64,000 nucleotides of DNA from positions 1 to 64,000 of the forward strand of contig NW_020167549.1 in the NCBI RefSeq assembly GCF_001641265.1. The letters run 5' to 3'. Within the stretch, counting starts at the first letter, position 1, and every line of letters starts with the position of its first letter. The notes under the pieces are model-generated. The model had not been told where the DNA came from, searched no databases, and saw nothing but the letters and a program-made list of their open reading frames with translations. Shown piece by piece: positions 1 to 11,000 of the stretch. Source of the stretch: Pseudogymnoascus destructans (lineage: Eukaryota > Ascomycota > Leotiomycetes > Thelebolales > Thelebolaceae). The position numbers and the translations under genes were made by a program.

Positions 1-8
1 ATCCCCTT

Positions 9-3000
9 TTAAGGACGTTTGTTGGCTGTCTGCTTGCCCTTTAGCCAGTTGGCTTTCTTAGAAAGAAATTCTAGAATGAGCTTAGATGCATTTTTTAGAT
101 TTCTCTTAGGCTCCAAGTGTTGTCACTTGTAGGATAGCCTTTCCACTTAACGAGGAAGTAGTCCTGACCTCTAAGTGTCTTTTTGTCAAGGATAGACTCT
201 ACTTCATATTCTGGTTGATCCAAGATCAGAACAGGAGGTGGAGGAGACTGAAATGGTCTTAAGGAACTTTCTTGTGCCTTAGACAAGAGAGAGGCATGGA
301 AGACATTATGGATAGTCCAAGTAGGTGGTAATGCAAGCTCGAAAGCATTCTTGCCAATAGTCCTTGTGATCTTAAAAGGTCCAAGTCTTTTAGTATCAAG
401 TTTGTCTGAAGGTCTAGTAGTTGTGATATGTCTTCTAGACAAAAAGACTTGATCACCAACTTTGAATTGTGGTGCAACCACCCCCCTGTTAAAGGCCTGA
501 GCCTGCTCGTCTTGTGCACGCTGTATTTGAACCTTGAGATAGTCCTGGAGGCCCTTAAGGTAGATGATTCTTTCAGTAGCAGAAGGGTTTTTGAAATTTT
601 CAGGACAATTCAGTTCTGCCACTTCAAACCTAGGGTGATAACCATAGTTTGCATAGAAAGGTGTCTCTTTTGTGGTGTTAGAGACTGTGTTGTTGTAAGC
701 AAATTCCGCAAGATGGAGAAGATCTGCCCAGTTGTCTTGAGCATAGTTTGTATAAATTCTTAGATATTGTTCAAGTACAGAGTTGACTCTCTCTGTCTGG
801 CCATCTGTTTGAGGGTGATAAGCTGTAGAGAAGCGTTGTTCCATGTTTAAGAGTTTAGAGAACTCCTTAAAAAAGTTTGAAGTGAAAACTGCTCCCCTAT
901 CTGAGATCCAGTGTCCAGGAATTCCATGATATTTAAAGACCACCTTGAGGAATAGCCACGCAAGTTCAGAAGCTGTGATAGTCTCATTGCAAGGCTCAAA
1001 GTGTGCCATTTTTGTGAGCCTTTCTACCACCACAAGGATAGAGTCATAAGGGGTAGCACCCCCTTTTGGGATAGAAGGAGGCAACTTGACTATAAAGTCA
1101 ATGGATATGGAGTCCCATGGGCGTTCTGGTATAGGTAGAGGCTGCAAGAGGCATAGGGCTTTTGCCGTGTAGGTTTGTTCAAGTTGCAAGTAGTGCAAGA
1201 AGATATATAGTTTTGAAGAGTAGTCCTTAGACTAGGCCAGTAGAACTTTCTTGTTAGAAGTTCATAAGTTTTTGCAAAGCCAAAGTGCCCTGCAGCTGGA
1301 GCATCATGGAACTGCTGTAGGAGGTGTAGCTGTAATCGTTTATCCCTTGGGACATAGATATAGTTCTTGAATAAGAGAAGTCCATGCTGATTTTTTGAGA
1401 AATTCTGTAGTCCAACTTTCTCAAGAGAGTAACCTTTCTTCTGGAGGTATTCCAAAGTTCTTTTCGCAAAGGGATCATGGTTGTAAGCATCTTTGAATGC
1501 TTTAAGAAGTGTTGCTGAGGGTGTATAGTCTTTAAAGGTCTCTGGTTCCTGAGAAGAGGTAATGGCGGCAACTTGGTCTTGAGGGGATAAGTTTACCCCT
1601 AAGTCCTCTGTAGTACTAGGGTTGCTTAAAGATGCTGCTATAAGCTTTGCTGAGTCTAGCAGAGCCTTTGTATTGCTAGTTTTAGCAGAATCTTGGTAGT
1701 CATGTCTTCTTGAGAGGAGATCTGCTCTTTGATTCTTGGCCCCTGAGACATGTTTTATAACAAAGTCAAAACCTCCTAGTTGTTCAGACCACCTTGCTTG
1801 TCGTCTATTGAGCTGTTTAGTGGTTGTAAAGGTCAAGAGGTTTAAATGGTCACTGTAAATAGTGATAGGATAGTTTGCCCCTTCAAGGTAGCATCTCCAA
1901 TGCTTTAGAGAACATACTATGGCAAGCAGTTCCTTGTCTGTAATGGGATAGTTTTGTTCAGCTGCTGATAGCTTTCTTGAGTAAAATGCCACAGGCTGTA
2001 GCTCTTCTTGTTTGTCTTTTGGAGCTTGGTATAAGATTCCAGAAATAGCAAAATCTGAGGCATCTGTCTCAAGAGTGGCAGGTTTCAAGGGGTTAAAGTG
2101 TAGTAACATTTTCCCTTCTTTAAATTCTCCTTTAAGAGCATCGAAAGCATCTTGCTGTGTCTTATCCCAGTGATACAAAGTGTCCTTGTGAAGTAATTGA
2201 GTAAGGGGTAAAGCCAAGGATGTATATCTTGGTATAAACCTCCTGTAATAGTTGGCAAACCCAAGGAAAGACTGAACCTCTTTAATGCTGGAAGGAATAG
2301 GCCACGTTTGTACTGCTTTTGTCTTTTCAGGGTCCATCTGAATGCCTTCTGTTGAAATTCTATGTCCCAAGAAATCAACTTGAGACATATGGAAAAGACA
2401 TTTCTCAAGTTTGCAAAAGAGTTGTGCTTGAGATAGCTTCTCTAAGACTTGTCTAACATGTAGAACATGCTCTTGAGTGTCTAAAGAGTATATAAGAATG
2501 TCGTCTAAGTAGACAACAACAAAGATATCCAAGTAAGGTCTTAGAATATCATTCATGAGAGCTTGGAAAGAAGCAGGTGCATTGGCAAGCCCAAAAGGCA
2601 TTACCTGGTATTCAAAATGACCATAGCGTGTTCTGAATGCTGTCTTCCACTCATCACCTTCCTTGATGCGTATCAGGTTATAAGCTCCCCTGAGATCTAA
2701 CTTGGTAAAGATCCTTGCTGAAGAGAGCCTATCTATGAGCTCAGGGATAAGGGGTAAAGCATATCTGTTTTTAACAGTGACTGCATTAAGGCCCCTATAA
2801 TCAACACAGAGACGCAAGGAGCCATCTTTCTTCTTGACAAAGAGAATGGGAGCTCCTGCTGGTGAGGAAGAAGGTCTGATAAAGCCAGAACTAAGGTTCT
2901 CATCTAGGTATTCTCTGAGAGTTTTCAGCTCTAATTCAGATAGAGAGTAGATAGGGCCGTAGGGAGGCATTGAGCCTTCTGCGAGTGGTATCTCATGGTC

Positions 3001-4800
3001 ATAAGGCTGGTGCTTTGGCAGAATTGATGCCTTTGCCTTGTCAAAAAGATGTTGGTAGTCTTGGTATGCTAAAGGCAAAATGACCTCCTGAGATGATTTC
3101 TCCAAATCTGAAGTAGCTGCTATCTCCAGGACAGGTTGGAAAGGTTTAACCCATATCAGAGATGATATATCGTCCATAGTTTGGTCAAAATCCTTGATCT
3201 GGGACAAGTTTGAGTCTTGGACCTGAATAGGGGTAACTGAGGCTTGAAGGGTTTTTTCAGTATTGAGCTCAGGATTTGAGCTAAACCCAAGCGATAAATG
3301 CTTCCAATTGATAGTTGGATCATGCCTTTGAAGCCATGGAAGACCTAGGATAACTGGGTACTTCATTGGTATAACATCTAAAGAGATGGTGTCTGAAAAT
3401 GTTGATTTTCCTAGGGGAATCTCAAGTTTGAGTACTGGGGTGTTGCAGGTAATGGAACCTGAACTGATAGGAGTTCCATCAATGACTCGGAGCAACTCTG
3501 GAGTGCGTTTGGGAATTGTAGGTAACTGGTGTGTCAAGATGAGGTCTTGAGATATAAAGTTGCCTGTTGCCCCTGAGTCTATCATAGCCCTTGTAGACAA
3601 CACCTGTTGTTTGAAATGGAGTTGAATAGGGATTAACAGGTGTGTGAGACTCTGAGAAAGCACCATCGACACATCTTTGTTGTCTAGGGGAGAAGTTATA
3701 GTCTCAGTTGAAGTTGTGCCTGCTAGGGATTTTTCAAGTTTTTCAGGAATAGCAGTTGTGACTGTGTCTGAGGCTGCTATATGTTTTGAATCAGCACTCC
3801 CTCGTGCTGAATAGCACTCCTGAATTCTGTGTCCCCCTTTGCCACAGTATAAACAAAGGTTGTTGTCCATTCTGTGTTTTCTTTCTTGAGGGGTAAGTTC
3901 ACCCCTTTTCAGTTTTTGAGGGTATCCTGTAGGCTGAGGTGCTGGATTTGCTGTAGATCTCTTTATAGAGGCGTCTAAGTCCATAGGTTTAGGTGCTGAG
4001 TCCTTAGCAGTTGGTGTAGAGGTGTAATTGTTGAAATTTCTTGTTGGATGCCAGTCTTGGTTCTTCTCCTTTCTTCTTTCAAAAAGCCTATCATCAAGTC
4101 TGACAGCTTTCTCTATAAGCGTTTGAAGTGTTGTAGGGCGTTCTTCTTTGCTGAGTTCATCCTTAATAGAGCTCTTGAGCCCTTGGTAGTAAGTGAAGAC
4201 TAAGGCTTCTTCATTCCAAGTCAAGTGAGAAGTGATTCTCCTAAATTCTGTTGTATACTGAGCAGCAGAGGTCTTTTGACATAGCTTCTGTAGCTCTCTT
4301 TCTGCTGTAGCAGTTTCGTTGATGTCTCCAAAGGTCCTGGTAAGTTCCTCTTGAAACTGGTCATAAGAGGTAATCAAAGGTGTAGTGGTATTTTGGTTGT
4401 TGCCACTAAGTCTTCTAAGATATGGCTCAAAGAAGTTGAATGCAGATCCACGGAGGTAGCTGGCAGCAAAATAGATCTTCTGAATGTCTGAGGTGAACTG
4501 ATGAGGCCTGAGGGTGAAGTAGATGTCCAGTTGCATAAGAAATCCCTTCAACTTCCTCCTGTCTCCATGGTATAAATCTGGTGTTTGCACTTTAGGAAGT
4601 GCACCTGGGGTACTCGAAATAGCCAGAGGAGCTGTGGGAAGCTCTGTATGATGTGTCTGAGTTGAAGATTGTGTTGCTGAAGTGTTGGCTTGAAAGGTGT
4701 TTTCCACATTCTCAAGTTTGTTTGCTATAGTTTGTATAAAGGCAAACAGTTGTTGCATCTGCTGTTCAGCAGTAGTTGTAGGAGCTTGGTCGTCCTCCAT
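9..4800 (-). CDS. Gag-Pol polyprotein of Gypsy element 1 (two apparent 1-nt frameshifts)
   Basis: One reading frame from the ATG at 4800 gives Gag, a CX2CX4HX4C zinc knuckle near residue 314 ([14 protein letters not shown]), a retropepsin DSGATG near 405, reverse transcriptase with YLDD near 763, RNase H (TDASDF near 912) and the H2C2 finger of integrase near 1165-1205. The frame breaks at about 1153, where one G of a GG pair seems missing, and the DDE integrase core (ISDRG, then DGQTER) plus chromodomain (FLVKWKGYP) continue in the next frame from about 1150 down to 95. A second lost G at about 117 ends that frame early; the shifted frame stays open to a TAA at 9-11, directly before the purine tract. 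Gag and Pol share one frame, as in Tf1-type elements. The lost bases may be real or sequence errors. Confidence 0.9.
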
Positions 4801-4840
4801 TGTAGTATCGAAGTGCTGCTATAGAAATAGTTGAAGCTTG

Positions 4841-4850
4841 AAGCAGGCAA
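4841..4850 (-). other. Putative self-primer binding site of element 1
   Basis: Two bases after the 5' LTR the minus strand reads TTGCCTGCTT, complementary to AAGCAGGCAA at the presumed RNA start (5158-5167). No TGG-initiated tRNA primer site is seen here. Self-priming of this kind is known for Tf1 and sushi-type chromoviruses. Confidence 0.6.
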
Positions 4851-4852
4851 GG

Positions 4853-5789
4853 TGTAATGGTGGGTGCACCAGATATGAGAATCTAGCCACCCAAGGAAGG
4901 GATGAATTTACTAAGACAACACACTGTCTTAGGAAACAGAGCCAAAGGGTTGTAGCTTAGACTATTCCACAACGCAGCAATCAGGTGTATGATGTGGTGA
5001 AGTGGTTTAGACAAGTTGCAACAAATGTTGAGTCTGAGAACTCAGGGGTAAGTCAGAGGTTAGCACCTCACTGACTTTTCAAAAAACAGAGAATAACAAG
5101 ATCAATGCTTGGAAGCTTGGAAAAGACGTAGAAGTATGTGCTAGTCGATTTACTGTATTGCCTGCTTGCCCTTTCTTAAGGAAAGGGCAATCCTATTTAT
5201 GCCAAAGGAGTGTAGTTCTCTCATTTTCCATGACTTTCCATGACTAACCAGGCTTGGTAAATGTATTAAAAATCAAGTGCGACCCACAACTAGCTTGCTA
5301 ATCATGTAGTGAACGTAAGAGAATCCCATAGAACCATCTCTTGGGTTCCTAGCCTATAGGAAGTGAAAAGGAGGTCCAAGGTCAGAGTACCTATAGACAA
5401 ATTATGTCATAACTTAACCAATCTTGTGGGTAACTAAGGAGCGATGACGTGTAATGAATCATAGAGGGTTGTAGAAGCTTCTAGAGCTATCGTTCATGTT
5501 CCTAGGCCTCTAGTTGGTAGAGATATGCCATGTGGTAGTATTGGCCCACCCCCTTAAGGAGGAGATTTTCTTAATAACTTGTTCAATGAGTGTCCAAATG
5601 ATATGCCGTGATGTATGTAGCATAAACAGATGTAGTAGAAGAGTTTGCAGCAATCGTTGAGTAGTATTGCTTCTGTTGTTGGTGTGATAAGCCAAGATAT
5701 GTATGGTGACTTGTAGGTTTGAGGAGGAGATTTCTAAGTTTGCTCTTGAGTTTGATAGCAAACTGAGTGCAACGAATGTCAGTATGACA
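4853..5789 (-). repeat. 5' LTR of Gypsy element 1 (family-1 LTR, 937 bp)
   Basis: The ends are TGTCATACTG...CCACCATTACA when read on the minus strand. The same sequence recurs at 11434, 15058, 17556 and 17852 with its own target duplications, which fixes both ends. It contains a TATA-like ATAAATA (5194-5200) and a hairpin with nine-base arms just upstream of the presumed RNA start. Short open frames inside the LTR recur in each copy but lie only within the LTR, so I do not treat them as genes. Confidence 0.93.
5158..5200 (-). promoter_or_regulatory. Promoter and presumed transcript start in the element-1 LTR
   Basis: On the minus strand ATAAATA (5200-5194) lies about 30 bases upstream of AAGCAGGCAA (5167-5158). 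That ten-mer is exactly complementary to the sequence just inside the LTR, as expected if it is the 5' end of the genomic RNA and acts as its own primer. Confidence 0.55.
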
Positions 5790-6024
5790 CTGAATATCTA
5801 GCTATCCGCCAACTATCCAGATTACCCATGAGGCACGACGCCACTATATAAGTAGATAGTATTTCCTTAGATAGGAGCTTCGTGCTCAACTCAATACAGT
5901 ATTTGTTATATACTAGTAACGTGTTACTTGAAGCCTTTGTGTCTGATTCCCTGCCTCCTCTGATAAGTAAACCTTTACGCAAGAGAACCTCTGTGGCTTC
6001 TATCATTTAGAAGTCAGCGTTACA
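5790..6024 (+). repeat. 5' LTR of element 2, truncated by insertion of element 1
   Basis: Matches 13268-13502. The left end starts at CTGAA, the target duplicated by element 1. It holds TATATAA at 5845-5851 and ends in GTTACA. The first 69 bp present in the 3' LTR are displaced beyond the window. Confidence 0.9.
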
Positions 6025-6026
6025 CT

Positions 6027-6034
6027 TTGAGCAC
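6027..6034 (+). other. Putative self-primer binding site of element 2
   Basis: TTGAGCAC begins two bases after the LTR and is complementary to GTGCTCAA at 5882-5889, which lies about 37 bases after the TATATAA box. The layout is the same as in element 1, which supports RNA self-priming. Confidence 0.45.
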
Positions 6035-6070
6035 CACTTCTACGAGGCACTGGCTTATACACAAAGCAAC

Positions 6071-8035
6071 ATGTCTGTCGTCAGTTCGAAGGGGAAAACC
6101 CCCACCACGCCAACTTCGTCTCAGAGGTCTAAGCCTGAGAATGAAGAGATGCCCGATGCACCCACCATCAACGAACTCAAGGAAACTCTACGCGTCAAGT
6201 TGCCCGACACTTACTCCGGCAACCGAAAGGAACTTGAGGTGTTTTTGCTACAGGTCGAACTGTACCAGCACTTCAATGACGAGAAGTTTCCCACCCAGGA
6301 GAGCTATGCCCTGTGGACTGCGTCCTACCTTAGGGGGGAAGCCCTGCGATGGGTCGAACCATTCCTCAAGGATTATTTCAAATATGAAAGTACCAATGAA
6401 AGCATGGCAACTACGCAGACTATGTTTGGCAGCTGGAAAGGATTCTGTAAGGAAATCCGACGCATGTTCGGAGACATCGATGAGATTAAGACTGCGGAAG
6501 ACCATCTGTTTGCACTTAAGCAGACTGGCAGCACCCTCACGTACTCCACAGAATTCCAGAGATACGGCAATCAGACAGGATGGGACGCCAGCGCACTCAT
6601 CAGCCACTACCGACGTGGGCTGAAGAGCCATATACGTATGGAACTTGCCCGTTTGGAACAACAACCAACGGACATGGTAGCGCTAATCGAACATACGGTC
6701 CGAATTGACAATCGACTATACGAATTCCAGAAGGAACGTCGGACCTATGACAAGCCCAAGAAAAGTTACCCCTACCGGGGAAACGAGGGCAGACGACGGG
6801 ATCAACACCCGCGAGACAACCGTTGGTCGGACCCAATGGAACTCGATGCCACGTTCAAACCTGGACGACCCCGTGACCCTAAGAAAGACAGACAATTCAA
6901 GGAACGACTCTGTTTTAACTGCGACAAGCCAGGCCACATGGCCCGAGACTGCAGACAGCCAAAGAAAGGGAACGGCGGACGCAAAGTCGGCAAACAACTC
7001 AATGCTACCTGGCAAGGCTGGGGAGGTTACAACGCCTCGGGGATGCAGTTGAACGCCACATTTGTGAACAAACAGGACTGGGGAATAAACGGCGAAAGCA
7101 CCCCAGAAGACGAGAGCTCAGACGAAGGGTCGGAGGCGGAATCGTTCACCGTCTCGGAACAGGAAACCTTCGACGAGCTCGCACCTACGGAACCAATGAG
7201 TCCACAGTGCAAGAGCGTAGTAAGACGCATGGCAAAACACGCCCACGCGAAGATTAGGGCCGAACGAGACAAGCCCAGCGGCCAGAGGAGGATCCCTACA
7301 CTTAAAGGAATCTACACAAACCTACTGCAGGGATTACCACAAGAATGTCTAGTGGACGACTGCAAGGACGACCTCTGGAGATACTACGACCAACTAACGA
7401 ATACCCGCAGGCTGCTTGGCACGTCCCCAGACGTAGCTAAGTTGGAAGCCCAAGAAGCGGAAGAACTGGAGAAGGATGTCGAGCATATGGCTAAACTGAA
7501 GAATATGAAAAGCGTCGAACTTTACTACCAGTACCGCAGGAGAGCCCTGGAGAAGTACGACGAGAAAGCCAGAGATATGCTCCGACGGGAAAATGCGAGA
7601 CCCACTCCACGCATCGAAAGGAGAGCCATGGAGCAACTAGACACGTTCTCCACGCCTCCGAGGGAAGATAGTGCATGGGTGAGAGGACAGCGGGAACTAT
7701 CAACGACAGACGCAACAGAGACTGATCATCCCTGGCACGCGTATGTCTACTGGGAGTATTGCAGCGAAGATGACTGCAATCTCCACTGGAAAAAGAAACA
7801 CCAGAATCAGTTGTTTCCCCGATCCTCGCCCAGGATACACTTCAGAGACGCAGAGCAAGTTCACGCCCTCAGGTGAAGCCAGTCTGAAGGGGACTTGCCT
7901 ATCAAAAGCGAACAGGTATACGAGAAATACCCACATCTGCTAGATGAAGCAGAAGAGCGAGGGAAACGATCTCCCCAAGGACCACCATTGGAAGCGGATG
8001 AATACTATCCTTCCTCGGACGAGTCAAAAAACTAG
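6071..8035 (+). CDS. Gag protein of element 2 (in-frame TGA at 7874)
   Basis: The structural Gag protein of the virus-like particle. The ATG at 6071 opens a 601-codon frame with a retrotransposon-gag region (residues about 45-210) and a CX2CX4HX4C knuckle near residue 280 (CFNCDKPGHMARDC). A TGA at 7874-7876 interrupts it, but the same frame then stays open and acidic for another 52 codons to a TAG at 8033-8035, which directly follows a slippery heptamer. The natural Gag therefore probably ended at 8035, and the TGA looks like a CGA-to-TGA change. If the TGA is real, Gag is shortened and pol cannot be reached by frameshifting in this copy. Confidence 0.85.
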
Positions 8036-8080
8036 GAGTCCTCGACGGTAGGCCACCGGCGAGCGACACGAAGAGGCCTA
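8026..8080 (+). promoter_or_regulatory. Programmed -1 ribosomal frameshift signal between gag and pol
   Basis: The heptamer A AAA AAC (8026-8032) is in the gag frame and is followed at once by TAG. The -1 frame leads directly into pol. After an 8-base spacer, 8041-8048 can pair with 8056-8063 (one A/G mismatch). The loop at 8049-8054 can pair with 8075-8080, forming an H-type pseudoknot. Heptamer, stop, spacer length and pseudoknot all match the classical -1 signal. Confidence 0.85.
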
Positions 8081-11000
8081 GTACAGACCAGCTATGCGCC
8101 ACGACGGGCAGCATGCAACTATATGTGGTCGCTAAGATACAACAGCGACACCTCCGAGCAATGATTGACTCAGGAGCGACGGGCAACTTTATGACAAAGA
8201 AAGTAGCAGACACGCAAGGTTTCAAGACGCAATTGAAAACCGAACCATACCCGTTAATGGTCGTAGATGGAGAGCCCATCTCGACTAATGAAGGAATGGT
8301 GACCCACGAAACGGTCCCATTGGAAATGGTCATGCTACACGGGCACAAGGAAACGATTCAGTTTGACATCGTGCACATGGACAACCATGCGTGCATCCTT
8401 GGTGTGCCATGGCTCAAGAAACACAACCCCCAGATCGACTGGTGGAACGAGAAAGTTGTGATGAGCCAGTGCGCGTGTGAACAACGGACGGACACGCGAC
8501 AATGGGAGAAACCCTCCCAGGGCCGGAAGGAGTTATGTGCAACCTCCGAGCTCGATGACCTAGCCCAGGCATCCTCACCGACGAGTATACCGGTGGAGTA
8601 CAAGGAATACGAGCAATTATTCCAGGAAGGCCCTAAGAACGAGGCGCTTCCTAAGCACCAACCATGGGATCACGAGATACCTTTGGAGAAAGACAAGAGT
8701 CCACCGTTCAGACCAATATATCAGCTATCGGAAAAGGAGCTGAAGGTACTTAAGGAGTACATCGATGATAACCTAGCGAAAGGATTCATCAGACCATCCA
8801 CATCACCAGCAGGAAGTCCGGTGCTTTTCGTACCAAAGAAAGACGGCTCCCTACGGTTATGTGTGGACTATCGAGCGTTGAACAACATCACAATCAAGGA
8901 CAGGTATGCCCTGCCATTAATCAACGAACTACACGATAGATTTCAAGGAGCAAAGATCTTCAGTAAGCTAGATCTGCGAGGAGCATACAACCTGATCCGA
9001 ATCAAGGCTGGGGAAGAGTGGAAAACAGCATTCCGCACCCACTATGGCCTATTCGAGTATCAAGTCATGCCCTTTGGGCTAACAAACGCACCCGCATCCA
9101 TGCAACGACTGATGAATGATGCTTTGCACGAATACTTAGACATCTTTACCATTGTCTACCTAGACGACGTCCTGGTGTATTCAGCAACCAAGGAGGAGCA
9201 TGTCAAGCATGTCAAACTCGTCCTGAAGAAACTAAAGGAGTACAGCTTACTCCTCAAACCAGAGAAGTGTGAGTTCCATAAAAACCAAGTCGAATTCTTG
9301 GGTTACATTATTGGAATGCACGGCATCAAGATGGACCAAGCAAAAGTAACGGCAGTGTTGGAATGGCCAACACCGACCACGGTCAAGGAAGTGCAAGCCT
9401 TCCTAGGCTTCGCCAACTTCTACCAAAGATTCATCTCGGGATATTCCAAGGTAGCTCAACCACTCATGGAGCTTACCAGAAAGGATCTCGAATTCAAATG
9501 GACGGACAAGGCAGAGGCTGCTTTCCAGGAACTTAAGACGAAGTTCACGGAAGCACCTATCCTTGCTACATTTGACCCTGCAAAGAAGATCATCCTCGAA
9601 ACGGACTCTTCTGACTTCGCAATTGGAGCATGTCTGAATCAACCAGACGAGAACGGTAAGTTCAAACCAATCGCGTACTACTCTAGGAAACTGTCACCCG
9701 CGGAACTCAATTACGACATCCACGACAAAGAGCTACTGGCTATTGTCGTTGCCTTTGAGCAGTGGCGAGTATATCTTGAGGGACCCACCTACCCTGTGCA
9801 GGTATGGACGGATCACAAGAACCTCATATACTTCACCATGACCACGGTTTTAAACTGCAGACAAGTCCGCTGGGCAGAAACCCTCGCAGCCTACAACTTC
9901 ACGATAACCTATCGCAAGGGCTCCGAGAATGCAAGAGCAGACGCTCTCAGCAGACGGACCGACTACGCCGGCCCAAAGGAAGAAAGACCTAGAGCAATTC
10001 TGAAGAAAACAGATGCAGGAATACAGTACAACGAGTTACTAGCGACGATCTCAGTCATCGAAGATACAGAACTCGAGGAAAGACTCAAGAAAGCTTACGC
10101 AACAGACGAATGTGCCAAGCGAGTCTTGTCCAAAGTCGAAGGTGACTTCACCATCGACGAACAAGGATTGATTCGATACAAAGGGTTAGTGTATGTCCCA
10201 AGTCAAATGAGATGCCCGCTGGTGCAAGAACAACACTCGTTACCAGCACACGGTCATCAGGGAGTAACACGAACCTTCGAACGAATCACCCGACACTACT
10301 ACTTCCCAGGTATGAGGAAGCAGGTAGAGACAGTGGTAAGAGAGTGCGACATTTGCAGCAAGTCAAAATCCAATAGGCATCTGCCATACGGACAACTCAA
10401 GTCGACACCAGTACCAAAAGGAGCATGGAAATCAATAGCTTTGGACTTCGTCGTCAAGCTTCCACCCTCCAAGGACCTGTTAACAGGAATAGAATACGAC
10501 TCTATCCTCATCATCACGGAAAGACTCACGAAATATGGGAAGTTTATACCATATCTAGAAGCTAGCGACACCGAGGCGCTCGCATATACCTTCATTCGAG
10601 TCATATTAGCCGATCATGGGATGCCAGAAGAAATCATCTCAGATAGAGACAAGCTCTTTACTTCGAAATTCTGGAAATCATTGATGGCGCTACTGGGAAC
10701 AAATCATAAGCTATCAACAGCTTTTCATCCCCAGACAGACGGCCAAACAGAAAGATTAAATCAGACCCTTGAACAGTACCTGCGAAGCTATGTCAATCAT
10801 CAACAGGATAACTGGGTTCAGATCTTACCCATCGCACAGTTTGCATATAACAGCGCGATGACAGAAGCAACGAAAGTCTCACCGTTCTTTGCCAATTACG
10901 GCTACCAGCCAGAAGCATATAGGCAACCAAGACCGGATGAATCACGAGCTGAACAAGCCCTGATCGTGGTGGAACAACTGAAATCGTTCCACGAACAACT

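Larger units (their letters stand above)
1..5789 (-). mobile_element. Ty3/Gypsy chromovirus element 1 (nearly full length, 3' LTR off window)
   Basis: The element reads leftward: 5' LTR at 4853-5789, a single gag-pol reading region at 9-4800, then a purine tract (AAAAGGGGA on the minus strand) at the very edge of the window. The 3' LTR should therefore begin at or just beyond base 1. A chromodomain at the end of integrase places it among the chromoviruses. The 5 bp right of the LTR (CTGAA, 5790-5794) match the target inside the LTR of element 2, so this element jumped into element 2. Two apparent single-base losses are the only coding damage I see, so it is young or recently active. Confidence 0.93.

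Noticed and set aside
5510..5761. Small 83-residue ORF, repeated at 11399-11713 and 18510-18761
   Set aside because: It lies wholly within family-1 LTRs and simply follows LTR copy number; no domain or codon constraint seen.
7877..8112. Gap between gag and pol as a non-coding spacer
   Set aside because: The gag frame is open and protein-like past the TGA until the slippery heptamer, so this was coding.
8113..8115. ATG as an independent pol start
   Set aside because: The pol frame is open upstream to the frameshift heptamer, and frameshifting explains expression better.
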